Source: an uncultured Acidobacteriaceae bacterium
GTDB lineage: Bacteria; Acidobacteriota; Terriglobia; Terriglobales; Acidobacteriaceae
Length of the DNA: 64,000 bases
NCBI GenBank assembly: GCA_903911925.1
Contig: CAIWFH010000185.1
Coordinates: forward strand, 62,001-126,000
Direction of reading: 5' to 3'
A program made the position numbers and the translations under genes. The notes beneath the pieces are model-generated. The model saw only the letters and a program-made list of their open reading frames with translations. It was not told the DNA's origin and searched no databases. This document shows positions 44,280 through 51,844 of the stretch, piece after piece. The stretch's first letter is position 1, and each line of letters opens with the position of its first letter.

Positions 44280-44498
44280 GGTATCCCACCCTTGGCGCAA
44301 GAACAGAGACGCGCCAAGGATGGGGCACCCGGTTTTTATGGCTTGGAAATTGCGGCCAGTTTTGGTTTGAGGTATCCCACCCTTGCGACAAGAACAAAAA
44401 CGTCGCAAGGATGGGGCACCCGGCGGTTGTGGTTTAGGAGTGTTGGCCAATTGAGATTTGAGGTATCCCAGGTCTCAAAAACGAGACCTGGGGCACCC
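44280..44498 (+). repeat. Three tandem stem-loop units with 91-bp period
   Basis: Units begin at 44280, 44371 and 44462, exactly 91 bases apart. Each has GGTATCCCA, a self-complementary stem, then GGGGCACCC, followed by a 40-base linker sharing GG-rich and GGCCA...GATTTG elements. The stems differ: CCTTGGCGC/GCGCCAAGG, CCTTGCGAC/GTCGCAAGG and AGGTCTC/GAGACCT, each perfectly paired. The array fills almost all of the gap between the iron-sulfur protein gene and etfB. Confidence 0.92.
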
Positions 44499-44520
44499 GG
44501 TTTTTGCGGAAAGGTACAGG

Positions 44521-45291
44521 ATGAAGATTATCGTTGCTATCAAACAGGTGCCGGAGCGGGATGCGCAGGTGCGGATCGACGCGGCCGGGAAATGGATTGA
44601 CGAGTCAGGGCTGCAATGGGCGCTGAACGAATCGGACGCATACGCCCTGGAAGAGGCGCTGCAACTGAAGGAAAAGAACGGCGGCGAAGTGGTGGTGGTG
44701 AGTGCCGGGCCGGAGCGTGTGGGGACGACAATTCGCGAGGCGCTGGCCAAGGGGGCCGACCGGGCTATCCACATCGACTGCGACGATCTGGGCTCGCGGG
44801 ACGCGTTGGGCGTGGCACGGTTGCTGGCCGCAGCGATGAAGCCGGAGAATCCGGACCTGGTGTTGACCGGACTGCAGTCAGAAGACCTGGGCCTGGGACA
44901 GACCGGCGTGATTGTGGCCGAGTTGCTGGGGCTGCCGCATGCGACGCTGATCCTGCAGGTGGAGAAGACCGAGACCGGTCTCAAGGTGAAGCGCGAGCTG
45001 GAAGAGGGCTGGTTCCAGAGCATCGAACTGCCTACGCCGGCGGTGCTGACGATCCAGAGCGGCGGGAACAAGCTACGCTATGCCACGCTGATGGGCATCA
45101 AGAAGGCCAAGACGAAAGAGGTGCGGCGGGTGACCGCGTCTGAGTTGGGCGTAGACGGCGCCCAGGTCGTAGTGCTGGAGCGCATTGCCCTGCCCCAAAA
45201 ACAAAAGAGTACGCAGATGCTGCCTGGCAACGCGAAGGAAGCGGCGGCGACGCTGGTGGAGAAGTTGAAGTTTGAAGCGAGGGTGCTATGA
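44521..45291 (+). CDS. etfB: Electron transfer flavoprotein beta subunit
   Basis: 256 residues. Typical features are MKIIVAIKQVPERDAQVRID at the N-terminus, WALNESDAYALEEALQLKE, LVLTGLQSEDLGLGQTGVIV and the ending segment LMGIKKAKTKEVRRV. With EtfA it accepts electrons from acyl-CoA dehydrogenases. I start at the ATG at 44521, with AAAGG upstream; it lies right after the stem-loop array. Confidence 0.95.
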   Translation: MKIIVAIKQVPERDAQVRIDAAGKWIDESGLQWALNESDAYALEEALQLKEKNGGEVVVVSAGPERVGTTIREALAKGADRAIHIDCDDLGSRDALGVARLLAAAMKPENPDLVLTGLQSEDLGLGQTGVIVAELLGLPHATLILQVEKTETGLKVKRELEEGWFQSIELPTPAVLTIQSGGNKLRYATLMGIKKAKTKEVRRVTASELGVDGAQVVVLERIALPQKQKSTQMLPGNAKEAAATLVEKLKFEARVL

Positions 45292-46250
45292 GCGGGATAT
45301 TGGTCATACAGGAAGCAGGTCGCAACCGCATTTCATTCGAAGCGTTGGCAGCGGGTAGCGCCCTTGTTGAACTGACGGGGCTTTCGTTAGAGACTGCTGC
45401 TATCGGCGATCCGAACTCAAATGTGTTTGTTGAGACTTCTGGTACGCCGCCTGCAGTGGCCCACGCGATTCAGCACCACCTTCTCGAAACGTACACATCC
45501 GATGGTTACGTACATGCCTTTGAGCAGTTGATTCGGAAGCTCGATCCTTCGTACATCGTCTTTCCGCACACCTACCAGACGCGCGACTACGCCCCCCGCC
45601 TCGCCACCCGCTTCGGACAAGTCCTCACCAGCGACGTTACTGCCATTGAAGCTGGTCCGGCCTTTGTCCGCCAACTCTTCCAGGGGAAGATGACCGGCAA
45701 TTATCGCCATCAGGGGGATGGGCCTTGCTTCATATCTATCCAAGCTGGAGCCTTCCGCGCCAATCCTCCACAGGAAGGGAAAACAACGATTCTTCCCTTC
45801 GAACCCCAAATGACAGATGACGTGATCCGCACCAGCCCCGGTGCGCCTTTCCGCGGCGCGGCGCAGACTGTTGACCTGGGCTCGGCACAACTGATTGTGG
45901 CCGTGGGCCGGGGCATCAAGGACGCTGACAACCTGCCCATGGTTCAGGAACTGGCTACCGCGCTGGGTGCGGAGATTGCCGCGTCACGGCCGATCTGCGA
46001 CAACGGGTGGCTGCCCATGGAACGACAGGTGGGCAGTTCGGGCCAGACCGTCGCGCCCAAGCTGTACCTGGCCGTGGGCATCTCCGGAGCCATACAGCAC
46101 TTGGTGGGCATGAAGGGCTCGCAGTGCATTGTGGCTATCAACAAGGACCCCGAAGCGCCTATCTTCGAAGTGGCCGATTATGGCATTGCCGGCGATCTGT
46201 TCGAAGTGGTTCCGGCGCTCACCGAAGCGATTAAAGCAGCCGGACAGTAG
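45288..46250 (+). CDS. etfA: Electron transfer flavoprotein alpha subunit
   Basis: 320 residues. The C-terminal FAD domain has IVAVGRGIKDADNLPMVQEL, the signature RQVGSSGQTVAPKLYLAVGI, SGAIQHLVGMKGSQCIVAIN and a final acidic-hydrophobic helix. It overlaps etfB by 4 bases. Pairs with EtfB and probably reduces the membrane iron-sulfur protein encoded upstream. Confidence 0.96.
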   Translation: MSGILVIQEAGRNRISFEALAAGSALVELTGLSLETAAIGDPNSNVFVETSGTPPAVAHAIQHHLLETYTSDGYVHAFEQLIRKLDPSYIVFPHTYQTRDYAPRLATRFGQVLTSDVTAIEAGPAFVRQLFQGKMTGNYRHQGDGPCFISIQAGAFRANPPQEGKTTILPFEPQMTDDVIRTSPGAPFRGAAQTVDLGSAQLIVAVGRGIKDADNLPMVQELATALGAEIAASRPICDNGWLPMERQVGSSGQTVAPKLYLAVGISGAIQHLVGMKGSQCIVAINKDPEAPIFEVADYGIAGDLFEVVPALTEAIKAAGQ

Positions 46251-46263
46251 GCGAGGCCCAAGC

Positions 46264-47184
46264 ATGGCATCAACCCGCAAGCTGATCGTGGTGGTCGGTA
46301 GCATCAACCTGGATCTGGTGGCGCGCGCGCCGCAGATTCCGCTTGCCGGCCAAACCTTGATTGGGACAGACTTTGTGACTACGCCGGGCGGCAAGGGCGC
46401 AAACCAGGCCGTTGCCGTGGCCCGGCTGGGCTATCCGGTGGAGATGATCGGATGTGTCGGCGAGGACGTGTTCGGCCAGGAGATGCTCGACAACCTGAAC
46501 AACGCCGGTGTGGGAACATCTGCCGTAACCCGCGTCGCGGGGCCCACGGGCATTGCCCAGATCCTGGTTGCCGACAACGGGGAGAACTCGATCGTCGTGG
46601 TTCCCGGGGCCAACGGCAAGGTGGACTCAATAGCCATTCACCATCAGTCGGCGCTGATTTCCTCGGCCGGAATGGTGTTGTGCCAGTTAGAACTGCCCGC
46701 GCCGACAATCGGCTATCTTCTTGGTTTCTGTTCCGGGGCCGGTATCCCGCTCATGCTCGATCCCGCACCAGCTGCGCGACTCTGTAAAGAGATGTTCGGT
46801 CAGACGGCATGGTTCACGCCAAACGAGACGGAAGCGGCGTTCTATGTTGGCGAAACAAAGTGCGCGGAGGAGAGCGCCGCCCGCCTGTTTGAGAAGGGCC
46901 TGCGAGGCGTTGTGTTGAAGCGTGGCGGAGAGGGCTCATTCGTAGCCGTTGCGGGTGGCGATGCGGCGTGGGTGAAGCCCTTCCCTGCCGAAGCCATCGA
47001 CACGGTTGGCGCAGGTGACTGCTTCAACGGCGCCTTTGCGGTGGCGATGCTGGAAGGCAAGGATCCATGGGAAGCCGCGCGGTTCGCCTCGGCCGCGGCA
47101 GCCATCTCCGTGACCCGGCGTGGCGCACAGGCCTCGATGCCATCTAGAGCCGAGGTAGACGCATTGATGGCAAAGCAGCCGTGA
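46264..47184 (+). CDS. rbsK: PfkB-family kinase, ribokinase-like
   Basis: 306 residues. The PfkB signatures are TPGGKGANQAVAVARLG near the N-terminus and DTVGAGDCFNGAFAVAMLEG with the catalytic aspartate near the C-terminus. Substrate contacts SINLDLVAR and PNETEA fit ribokinase. I start at the ATG at 46264, since the in-frame extension lies inside etfA. No ribose transporter is near, so a related sugar is possible. Confidence 0.85.
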   Translation: MASTRKLIVVVGSINLDLVARAPQIPLAGQTLIGTDFVTTPGGKGANQAVAVARLGYPVEMIGCVGEDVFGQEMLDNLNNAGVGTSAVTRVAGPTGIAQILVADNGENSIVVVPGANGKVDSIAIHHQSALISSAGMVLCQLELPAPTIGYLLGFCSGAGIPLMLDPAPAARLCKEMFGQTAWFTPNETEAAFYVGETKCAEESAARLFEKGLRGVVLKRGGEGSFVAVAGGDAAWVKPFPAEAIDTVGAGDCFNGAFAVAMLEGKDPWEAARFASAAAAISVTRRGAQASMPSRAEVDALMAKQP

Positions 47185-47237
47185 TGCGAGGCGATTGGAC
47201 TATGCTTGGAGCGGACAGAAAGTGGGGAAACGACAAG

Positions 47238-49415
47238 ATGCTCCGCACAGTCAATCTTGGAATTCTGGCATCGGCACTGGCACTTGCAGCAGCAGCGCAG
47301 GACACGCAGTTCCCTGCAAAAGGGGAGCAGATTCCCGCCCCCGACTGCATGAACCTGCACAGCGCCTGGGACGGGCTCAAGGCCGCGCCCTGCCCTTTCG
47401 ATATCCATGCCCGCTGGCTGCTGGACCTGGAGCACTGGCGCACGGAACACCGCATTCGCACCGGTTATGATCCGGCGCGCTATGAGTCGCCTGCCCTGCG
47501 GTGGACCCAGTCAAGTTTCATTCAGCCGCAGATGATGGTGCAGGACCGGTACTTCTACGATCCCGTCGCAGGCAAGTACACGGTGGACCGGTATCTGGAC
47601 GACGTTGAAAAGCGATATGGCGGTATCGACTCGGTGCTGGTGTGGTCAACCTATCCGAACATGGGCATCGACAACCGCAACCAACTGGATATGGTGGCAT
47701 CCATGCCCGGCGGGCTTGAGGGAGTGCGGCAGATGGTAGCCGACTTCCATCGCCGCGGCGTGAAAGTGCTGTTCCCGATGATGATGTGGGACCAGGGGAC
47801 ACGCGAGTTGCAAGAGCCCTGGCCGCAGGCTATTGCCGCGCGCATGAAGGCGATTGACGCCGACGGCATCAACGGCGACACCCAGGACGGGGTTCCGCTG
47901 GCCTTTCCGCTGGCGGCGGAAACTGCCAGTCATCCGCTGGTGTTCGAGCCCGAGGGCGGGCCGACCGACGAAGACGTGAACTGGAACCTGATGTCGTGGG
48001 GCTACTACAGCTATCCCTTCATTCCCATGGTCTCGAAGTTCAAGTGGATGGAGCCGCGCCACATGGTGAATGTGTGCGACCGCTGGAACAAGGACCATAC
48101 CGACAACCTGCAAGCCGCGTTCTTCAATGGCACAGGCTTTGAGAGTTGGGAGAACATATGGGGCATTTGGAATGGCATGAATCCGCGGGACGCCGAGGCT
48201 ACGCGCCGCGTAGGTGCGATTGAACGCGCGGTGGCGCCGTTTCTCGTCAGCCCAGATTGGGAGCCGCTCTATCCGATGCACGGTTTTGGCGTCTACGCGA
48301 GCCGCTGGCCGCTGGGCCATGAAACAGTATGGACCATCGTCAACCGGAACGCGTACGACGTGGCGGGTCCGCAGATGGATGTGCCGCTTACCGAGGGGAT
48401 TCGCTTCTACGACCTCTACCACGGCGACTTGCTGGTGCCAGAAACGAAGCCCGGAAGCGATGGGCTGACCGGCACGCTTAGCTTTCCTATCGAAGCCCAT
48501 GGCTATGGAGCAATTCTGGCTACGCGCACCGAACCTAGTGACGAGTTCCAGAGCCTTCTCTACCGCATGAAGCCGATGACACTGAAGCCGCTTGCCTCGT
48601 ACCCCCATGAGCCGGTCATCCTGCAGCAGAGCCTGGTGGAAATTGCTCGTACCCAGCCGGTTGCTGAAGCGCCGACCGGCATGGTGCGGATTCCCGGCGG
48701 CGCGTTTGACTTCAAGGTGCATGGAATCGAGATTGAGGGCGGGGATGACCCAGGCGTGGATGTTCAGTTCCCGTGGGAAGACACGCCGCGCCGCTTTCAC
48801 GAGAAGGCCATGCAGGTGGCTCCGTTCTTCATCGACAAGTACCCGGTAACCAATGCCGAGTTCAAGACTTTCCTGGATGCGACGCACTATGCGCCCAGGG
48901 ACGCCGGGAATTTTGTGCGCGACTGGAAGAGCGGCAGCTATCCGCAAGGCTGGGAGAACCGGCCGGTGACCTGGGTGTCTCTGGAAGATGCGCGAGCTTA
49001 CGCTAAGTGGGCCGGCAAGCGGCTGCCTCACGAGTGGGAATGGCAACTGGCTGCACAGGGCACTGACGGCCGTGTTTATCCGTGGGGAAACCTGTGGCTG
49101 CCGGCAAACGTGTCCACGCCGGACCAGAGTCGCCAAATGCGCGGACCCGACCCGGTGGATGCCCATCCGCAGGGCGCGAGCCCTTACGGCGTGATGGACA
49201 TGGCGGGTAATGTATGGCAGTGGACCGATGAGTTTTTCGACGAGCACACCCGTACTGCAATCCTTCGCGGTGGAGAGTATTACCAGCCGCAAGGCTCCAT
49301 CTGGTACTTCCCACCGACGTATCGCAATGACGAACATGGCCTGCTCTTACTGATGGCTCCCGGGTATGACCGCTCGGGTGGAGTTGGGTTCCGCTGCGTG
49401 AAGGATGCCAAGTAA
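47238..49415 (+). CDS. Secreted fusion: TIM-barrel-like N-domain plus SUMF1/FGE-like domain
   Basis: 725 residues with a signal peptide (core LGILASALALAAAAQ). Residues about 60-400 read like a glycosidase-type barrel: VLVWSTYPNMGIDNRNQLDM, HRRGVKVLFPMMMWDQG, DADGINGDT. From about residue 478 there is a SUMF1-like domain (MVRIPGGAFDF, FIDKYPVTNAEFKTF, GKRLPHEWEWQLAAQGTDG, YGVMDMAGNVWQWTDEF, GVGFRCVK). The first of the two formylglycine-forming cysteines seems to be missing, so true sulfatase-activating activity is unlikely. It overlaps no neighbour and follows rbsK by 53 bases. Confidence 0.72.
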   Translation: MLRTVNLGILASALALAAAAQDTQFPAKGEQIPAPDCMNLHSAWDGLKAAPCPFDIHARWLLDLEHWRTEHRIRTGYDPARYESPALRWTQSSFIQPQMMVQDRYFYDPVAGKYTVDRYLDDVEKRYGGIDSVLVWSTYPNMGIDNRNQLDMVASMPGGLEGVRQMVADFHRRGVKVLFPMMMWDQGTRELQEPWPQAIAARMKAIDADGINGDTQDGVPLAFPLAAETASHPLVFEPEGGPTDEDVNWNLMSWGYYSYPFIPMVSKFKWMEPRHMVNVCDRWNKDHTDNLQAAFFNGTGFESWENIWGIWNGMNPRDAEATRRVGAIERAVAPFLVSPDWEPLYPMHGFGVYASRWPLGHETVWTIVNRNAYDVAGPQMDVPLTEGIRFYDLYHGDLLVPETKPGSDGLTGTLSFPIEAHGYGAILATRTEPSDEFQSLLYRMKPMTLKPLASYPHEPVILQQSLVEIARTQPVAEAPTGMVRIPGGAFDFKVHGIEIEGGDDPGVDVQFPWEDTPRRFHEKAMQVAPFFIDKYPVTNAEFKTFLDATHYAPRDAGNFVRDWKSGSYPQGWENRPVTWVSLEDARAYAKWAGKRLPHEWEWQLAAQGTDGRVYPWGNLWLPANVSTPDQSRQMRGPDPVDAHPQGASPYGVMDMAGNVWQWTDEFFDEHTRTAILRGGEYYQPQGSIWYFPPTYRNDEHGLLLLMAPGYDRSGGVGFRCVKDAK

Positions 49416-49485
49416 GAATTTGCGGGCTGGGCCAGTTGCAGGACTGATGGGATGCTTGAGAGAAATCCCGCAACTGGCACATAAA

Positions 49486-49501
49486 TATTGACATATCAAT
49501 A
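49486..49501. promoter_or_regulatory. 16-bp palindrome upstream of imuA, possible operator
   Basis: TATTGA-CATA-TCAATA is a perfect inverted repeat about 75 bases before imuA. Because imuA-imuB-dnaE2 cassettes are usually under SOS control, this could be the LexA-type or other operator of the cassette, but it does not match a LexA box that I know. Confidence 0.4.
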
Positions 49502-49517
49502 CGACTGCGCCGCTCTT

Positions 49518-49548
49518 TTGACAGACGGGGCGATTTGCGAGATGCTAT
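49518..49548 (+). promoter_or_regulatory. Candidate promoter of imuA-imuB-dnaE2
   Basis: TTGACA at 49518-49523 and TGCTAT at 49543-49548 are separated by 19 bases, slightly long for a sigma-70-type promoter. The ATG of imuA follows 26 bases after the -10 element. The palindrome at 49486-49501 lies just upstream of the -35 element. Confidence 0.4.
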
Positions 49549-49574
49549 AGCGAAGAAAAGGCGAATATTGTCTT

Positions 49575-50336
49575 ATGCCCTCCGCTAATGCTCTTCGCAT
49601 TCAAATCGAACATAGTCTTGAGAGCCGATTCCCAGCGGCCCTGTCGCCGGTCCCACGGACCATTCGCGAGGTGGCGTCTACCGGCATTCAGGAAGTGGAC
49701 AGACTGCTGGATGGTGGATTGCCGGTGGGGGCAATCAGCGAGATTACCGGCCTAGAGTCCTCTGGGCGCACCAGCCTGGCGCTTGCCTTCATGGCAGGGC
49801 GTACGCGGGAGGGGTTGGTCTGCGCCTGGGTGGATGCAGGCGACTGCCTGGATGCGGAGTCTGCCGCTGCTTGCGGAGTGCGCTTGAAGCAGCTGCTCTG
49901 GGTGCGTTGCCGGAACGCGGAATCGACCTTGAAAAGCAAGCCCTGGTCGCGGCTTGACCAGGCATTGCAGGCGACCGACCTGCTGCTGCAGGCAGGCGGG
50001 TTCGCTGCGCTGGTTCTGGACCTGGGTTCGACGGCGCCGGAGCACGGATGCAGGATTCCCCTGGCCACATGGTTTCGCTTTCGCCAGGCGGCCGATCGCA
50101 CGCGGTGTTCCCTGCTGGTTCTGGGGCAGGCGCCGTTTGCTCAATCCAGCGCGGCGGTGATGCTGGAGTGCGCCGCGATGCGCGCTGGAAACGAGGCGGG
50201 GACGGTACTGAACGGTTTCACATACGAGGTGCGCAGCGGACGGCAGCGACAGCCGGCCTCGATTACAGGCATGCGTAAACCGTCCGCTTCCACATGGACA
50301 GCCACCGGCCAGTGGGAAAGGGAAAAGAAAGCATGA
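49575..50336 (+). CDS. imuA: ImuA-type RecA-like mutagenesis protein
   Basis: 253 residues. It resembles a RecA core: GIQEVDRLLDGGLPVGAISE, a degenerate Walker A in ITGLESSGRTSLALAFM near residue 59, and a Walker B-like strand ALVLDLGS. ImuA is the RecA-related partner of ImuB and DnaE2 in the translesion-synthesis cassette. It is followed by imuB with a 4-base ATGA overlap, so the order imuA-imuB-dnaE2 confirms the assignment. Confidence 0.9.
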   Translation: MPSANALRIQIEHSLESRFPAALSPVPRTIREVASTGIQEVDRLLDGGLPVGAISEITGLESSGRTSLALAFMAGRTREGLVCAWVDAGDCLDAESAAACGVRLKQLLWVRCRNAESTLKSKPWSRLDQALQATDLLLQAGGFAALVLDLGSTAPEHGCRIPLATWFRFRQAADRTRCSLLVLGQAPFAQSSAAVMLECAAMRAGNEAGTVLNGFTYEVRSGRQRQPASITGMRKPSASTWTATGQWEREKKA

Positions 50337-51844
50337 AACAGGAACTCTACGCATGCGTTTATGCTGCCGAATTTCCAGCCCAGGCCTGGCTGCGCCTACG
50401 CACAGACCTGGAAGCCGAACCGGTGGCCGTGCTGGAAGGCCGCGCGCCTGTCGAGACGGTGTGCTCGGTGAACCGTCCTGCGCGGCTCAAGGGTGTCTGC
50501 CTGGGAATGACACGGCTGGAGGCGGAAGGCATTCCAGGGCTGCGACTGCTGGCGCGGTCGGCAGAGACTGAGGCCGCGGCCCGTTCGGCGCTACTGGAGT
50601 GCGCCGCGCATTTTTCGCCGCGGATGGAAGATGCCAGCCGGGGCACGGCCTGCGCGTGCGTGCTGGACATTGCGGGCACGGAGCGGCTGTTTGGCCCGCC
50701 GGAGAGATTGGCCGAGCGGTTGCGCACGTCCCTGGCAGCGGCAGGATTTCGCGTTTCAATTGCCATCAGCAGCAACTTCCACACGGCTCGGCTGAAGGCT
50801 GCCGCCACACGCGGCATCCTCGTGATTTCTCACAAGCAGGAGGCAATTGCATTGAGCAGGCTTCCAATAGAGGCGTTGGGACTCGAAGAGCAGCACGCCG
50901 AGACCTTCGCAATCTGGGGCATTCAGACGCTGGGAGAACTGGCCGCCTTGCCTGAAGTGGAACTGATTACCCGGCTCGGCGCACAGACGGCTGAGTGGCG
51001 CGCGCTGGCCCTGGGAGCGCTGCCGCATACCTTTCAGCCTGTCGAGGCCGAGTTCACTCTGAAGGAGTTCTGCGAGTTCGATACGCCGGTTGAGCAGACA
51101 GAATCACTGCTGTTTGTTGCGGCGCGCATGATCGACTGCCTGGTCGCGCGCGCGGCGACGCGGGCGTTTGCAGTGGCTTCGCTGGTAGTGCGCATGGAAC
51201 TAGAGGGCGGCAGCGTCTACAGGCGCGTGATTCGCCCGGCGATTGCCACGGTCGACCGCAAGTTTCTGCTCAAGCTGCTGCAACTGGCGATTGCCGCGCA
51301 CCCGCCGCAGGCCGCGGTAATGCTGGTTGACCTGACTGCCGAGGCCGGCCAGTCAAGCAAGGTGCAGCTGGGGCTTTTTGCTCCGCAAATGCCTGAGCCT
51401 TCGCGGCTGGACGTGACCATCGCCCGCCTCAAAGCCATCGCGGGAGAAGACCGCGTGGGCTCGCCGGTTCTTGAAGACACACACAGGCCTGGGGCTTTTC
51501 GGATGGATGGGTTTGCGGTTGCAGAGGCCGAAACGACGCAGCAGACAGAACGGCCGCGGCTGGCGCTGCGGCGTATGAGGCCGGCGGTGCCCATTCGCGT
51601 GGAACTGCGCGACATGAAGCCGGTGGCGTTTCGCGACAACGAGCGCCGCTTCAAGGTAGCCGCGGCCTACGGGCCGTGGAAGACGAGCGGCTGCTGGTGG
51701 TCATCGGACGACTGGAACGCGGAAGAGTGGGATGTGCTGGCCGCAACCAGCGGAGGCTCGCCGGTTGCCTGCCTGCTGGTAAGGAATCACCAGTTGCGCA
51801 AGGATGGCCGCAGCGTGTGGCAGCTTGAAGCGTTTTATGACTGA
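50333..51844 (+). CDS. imuB: ImuB, catalytically inactive Y-family polymerase
   Basis: 503 residues. The fold of a Y-family polymerase is recognisable (CACVLDIAGTERLFGPPERL, IAISSNFHTARLKAAAT, ALGLEEQHAETFAIWGIQTL), but the N-terminal acidic triad of active enzymes is absent (ACVYAAEFPAQAW in place of the D-X-D strand). ImuB is a hub that links DnaE2 to the sliding clamp. The last 8 bases overlap dnaE2. Confidence 0.93.
   Translation: MKQELYACVYAAEFPAQAWLRLRTDLEAEPVAVLEGRAPVETVCSVNRPARLKGVCLGMTRLEAEGIPGLRLLARSAETEAAARSALLECAAHFSPRMEDASRGTACACVLDIAGTERLFGPPERLAERLRTSLAAAGFRVSIAISSNFHTARLKAAATRGILVISHKQEAIALSRLPIEALGLEEQHAETFAIWGIQTLGELAALPEVELITRLGAQTAEWRALALGALPHTFQPVEAEFTLKEFCEFDTPVEQTESLLFVAARMIDCLVARAATRAFAVASLVVRMELEGGSVYRRVIRPAIATVDRKFLLKLLQLAIAAHPPQAAVMLVDLTAEAGQSSKVQLGLFAPQMPEPSRLDVTIARLKAIAGEDRVGSPVLEDTHRPGAFRMDGFAVAEAETTQQTERPRLALRRMRPAVPIRVELRDMKPVAFRDNERRFKVAAAYGPWKTSGCWWSSDDWNAEEWDVLAATSGGSPVACLLVRNHQLRKDGRSVWQLEAFYD

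Noticed and set aside
44239..44520. CRISPR-like array or integron attC sites
   Set aside because: The regular 91-bp period is suggestive, but the units are themselves palindromic with differing stems, the linkers are related rather than unique, and no cas or integrase gene is near.
49416..49480. Possible terminator after the SUMF1 fusion gene
   Set aside because: CAGTTGCAGG...GCAACTGGC gives a weak, widely spaced dyad with no T-tract, too poor to annotate.
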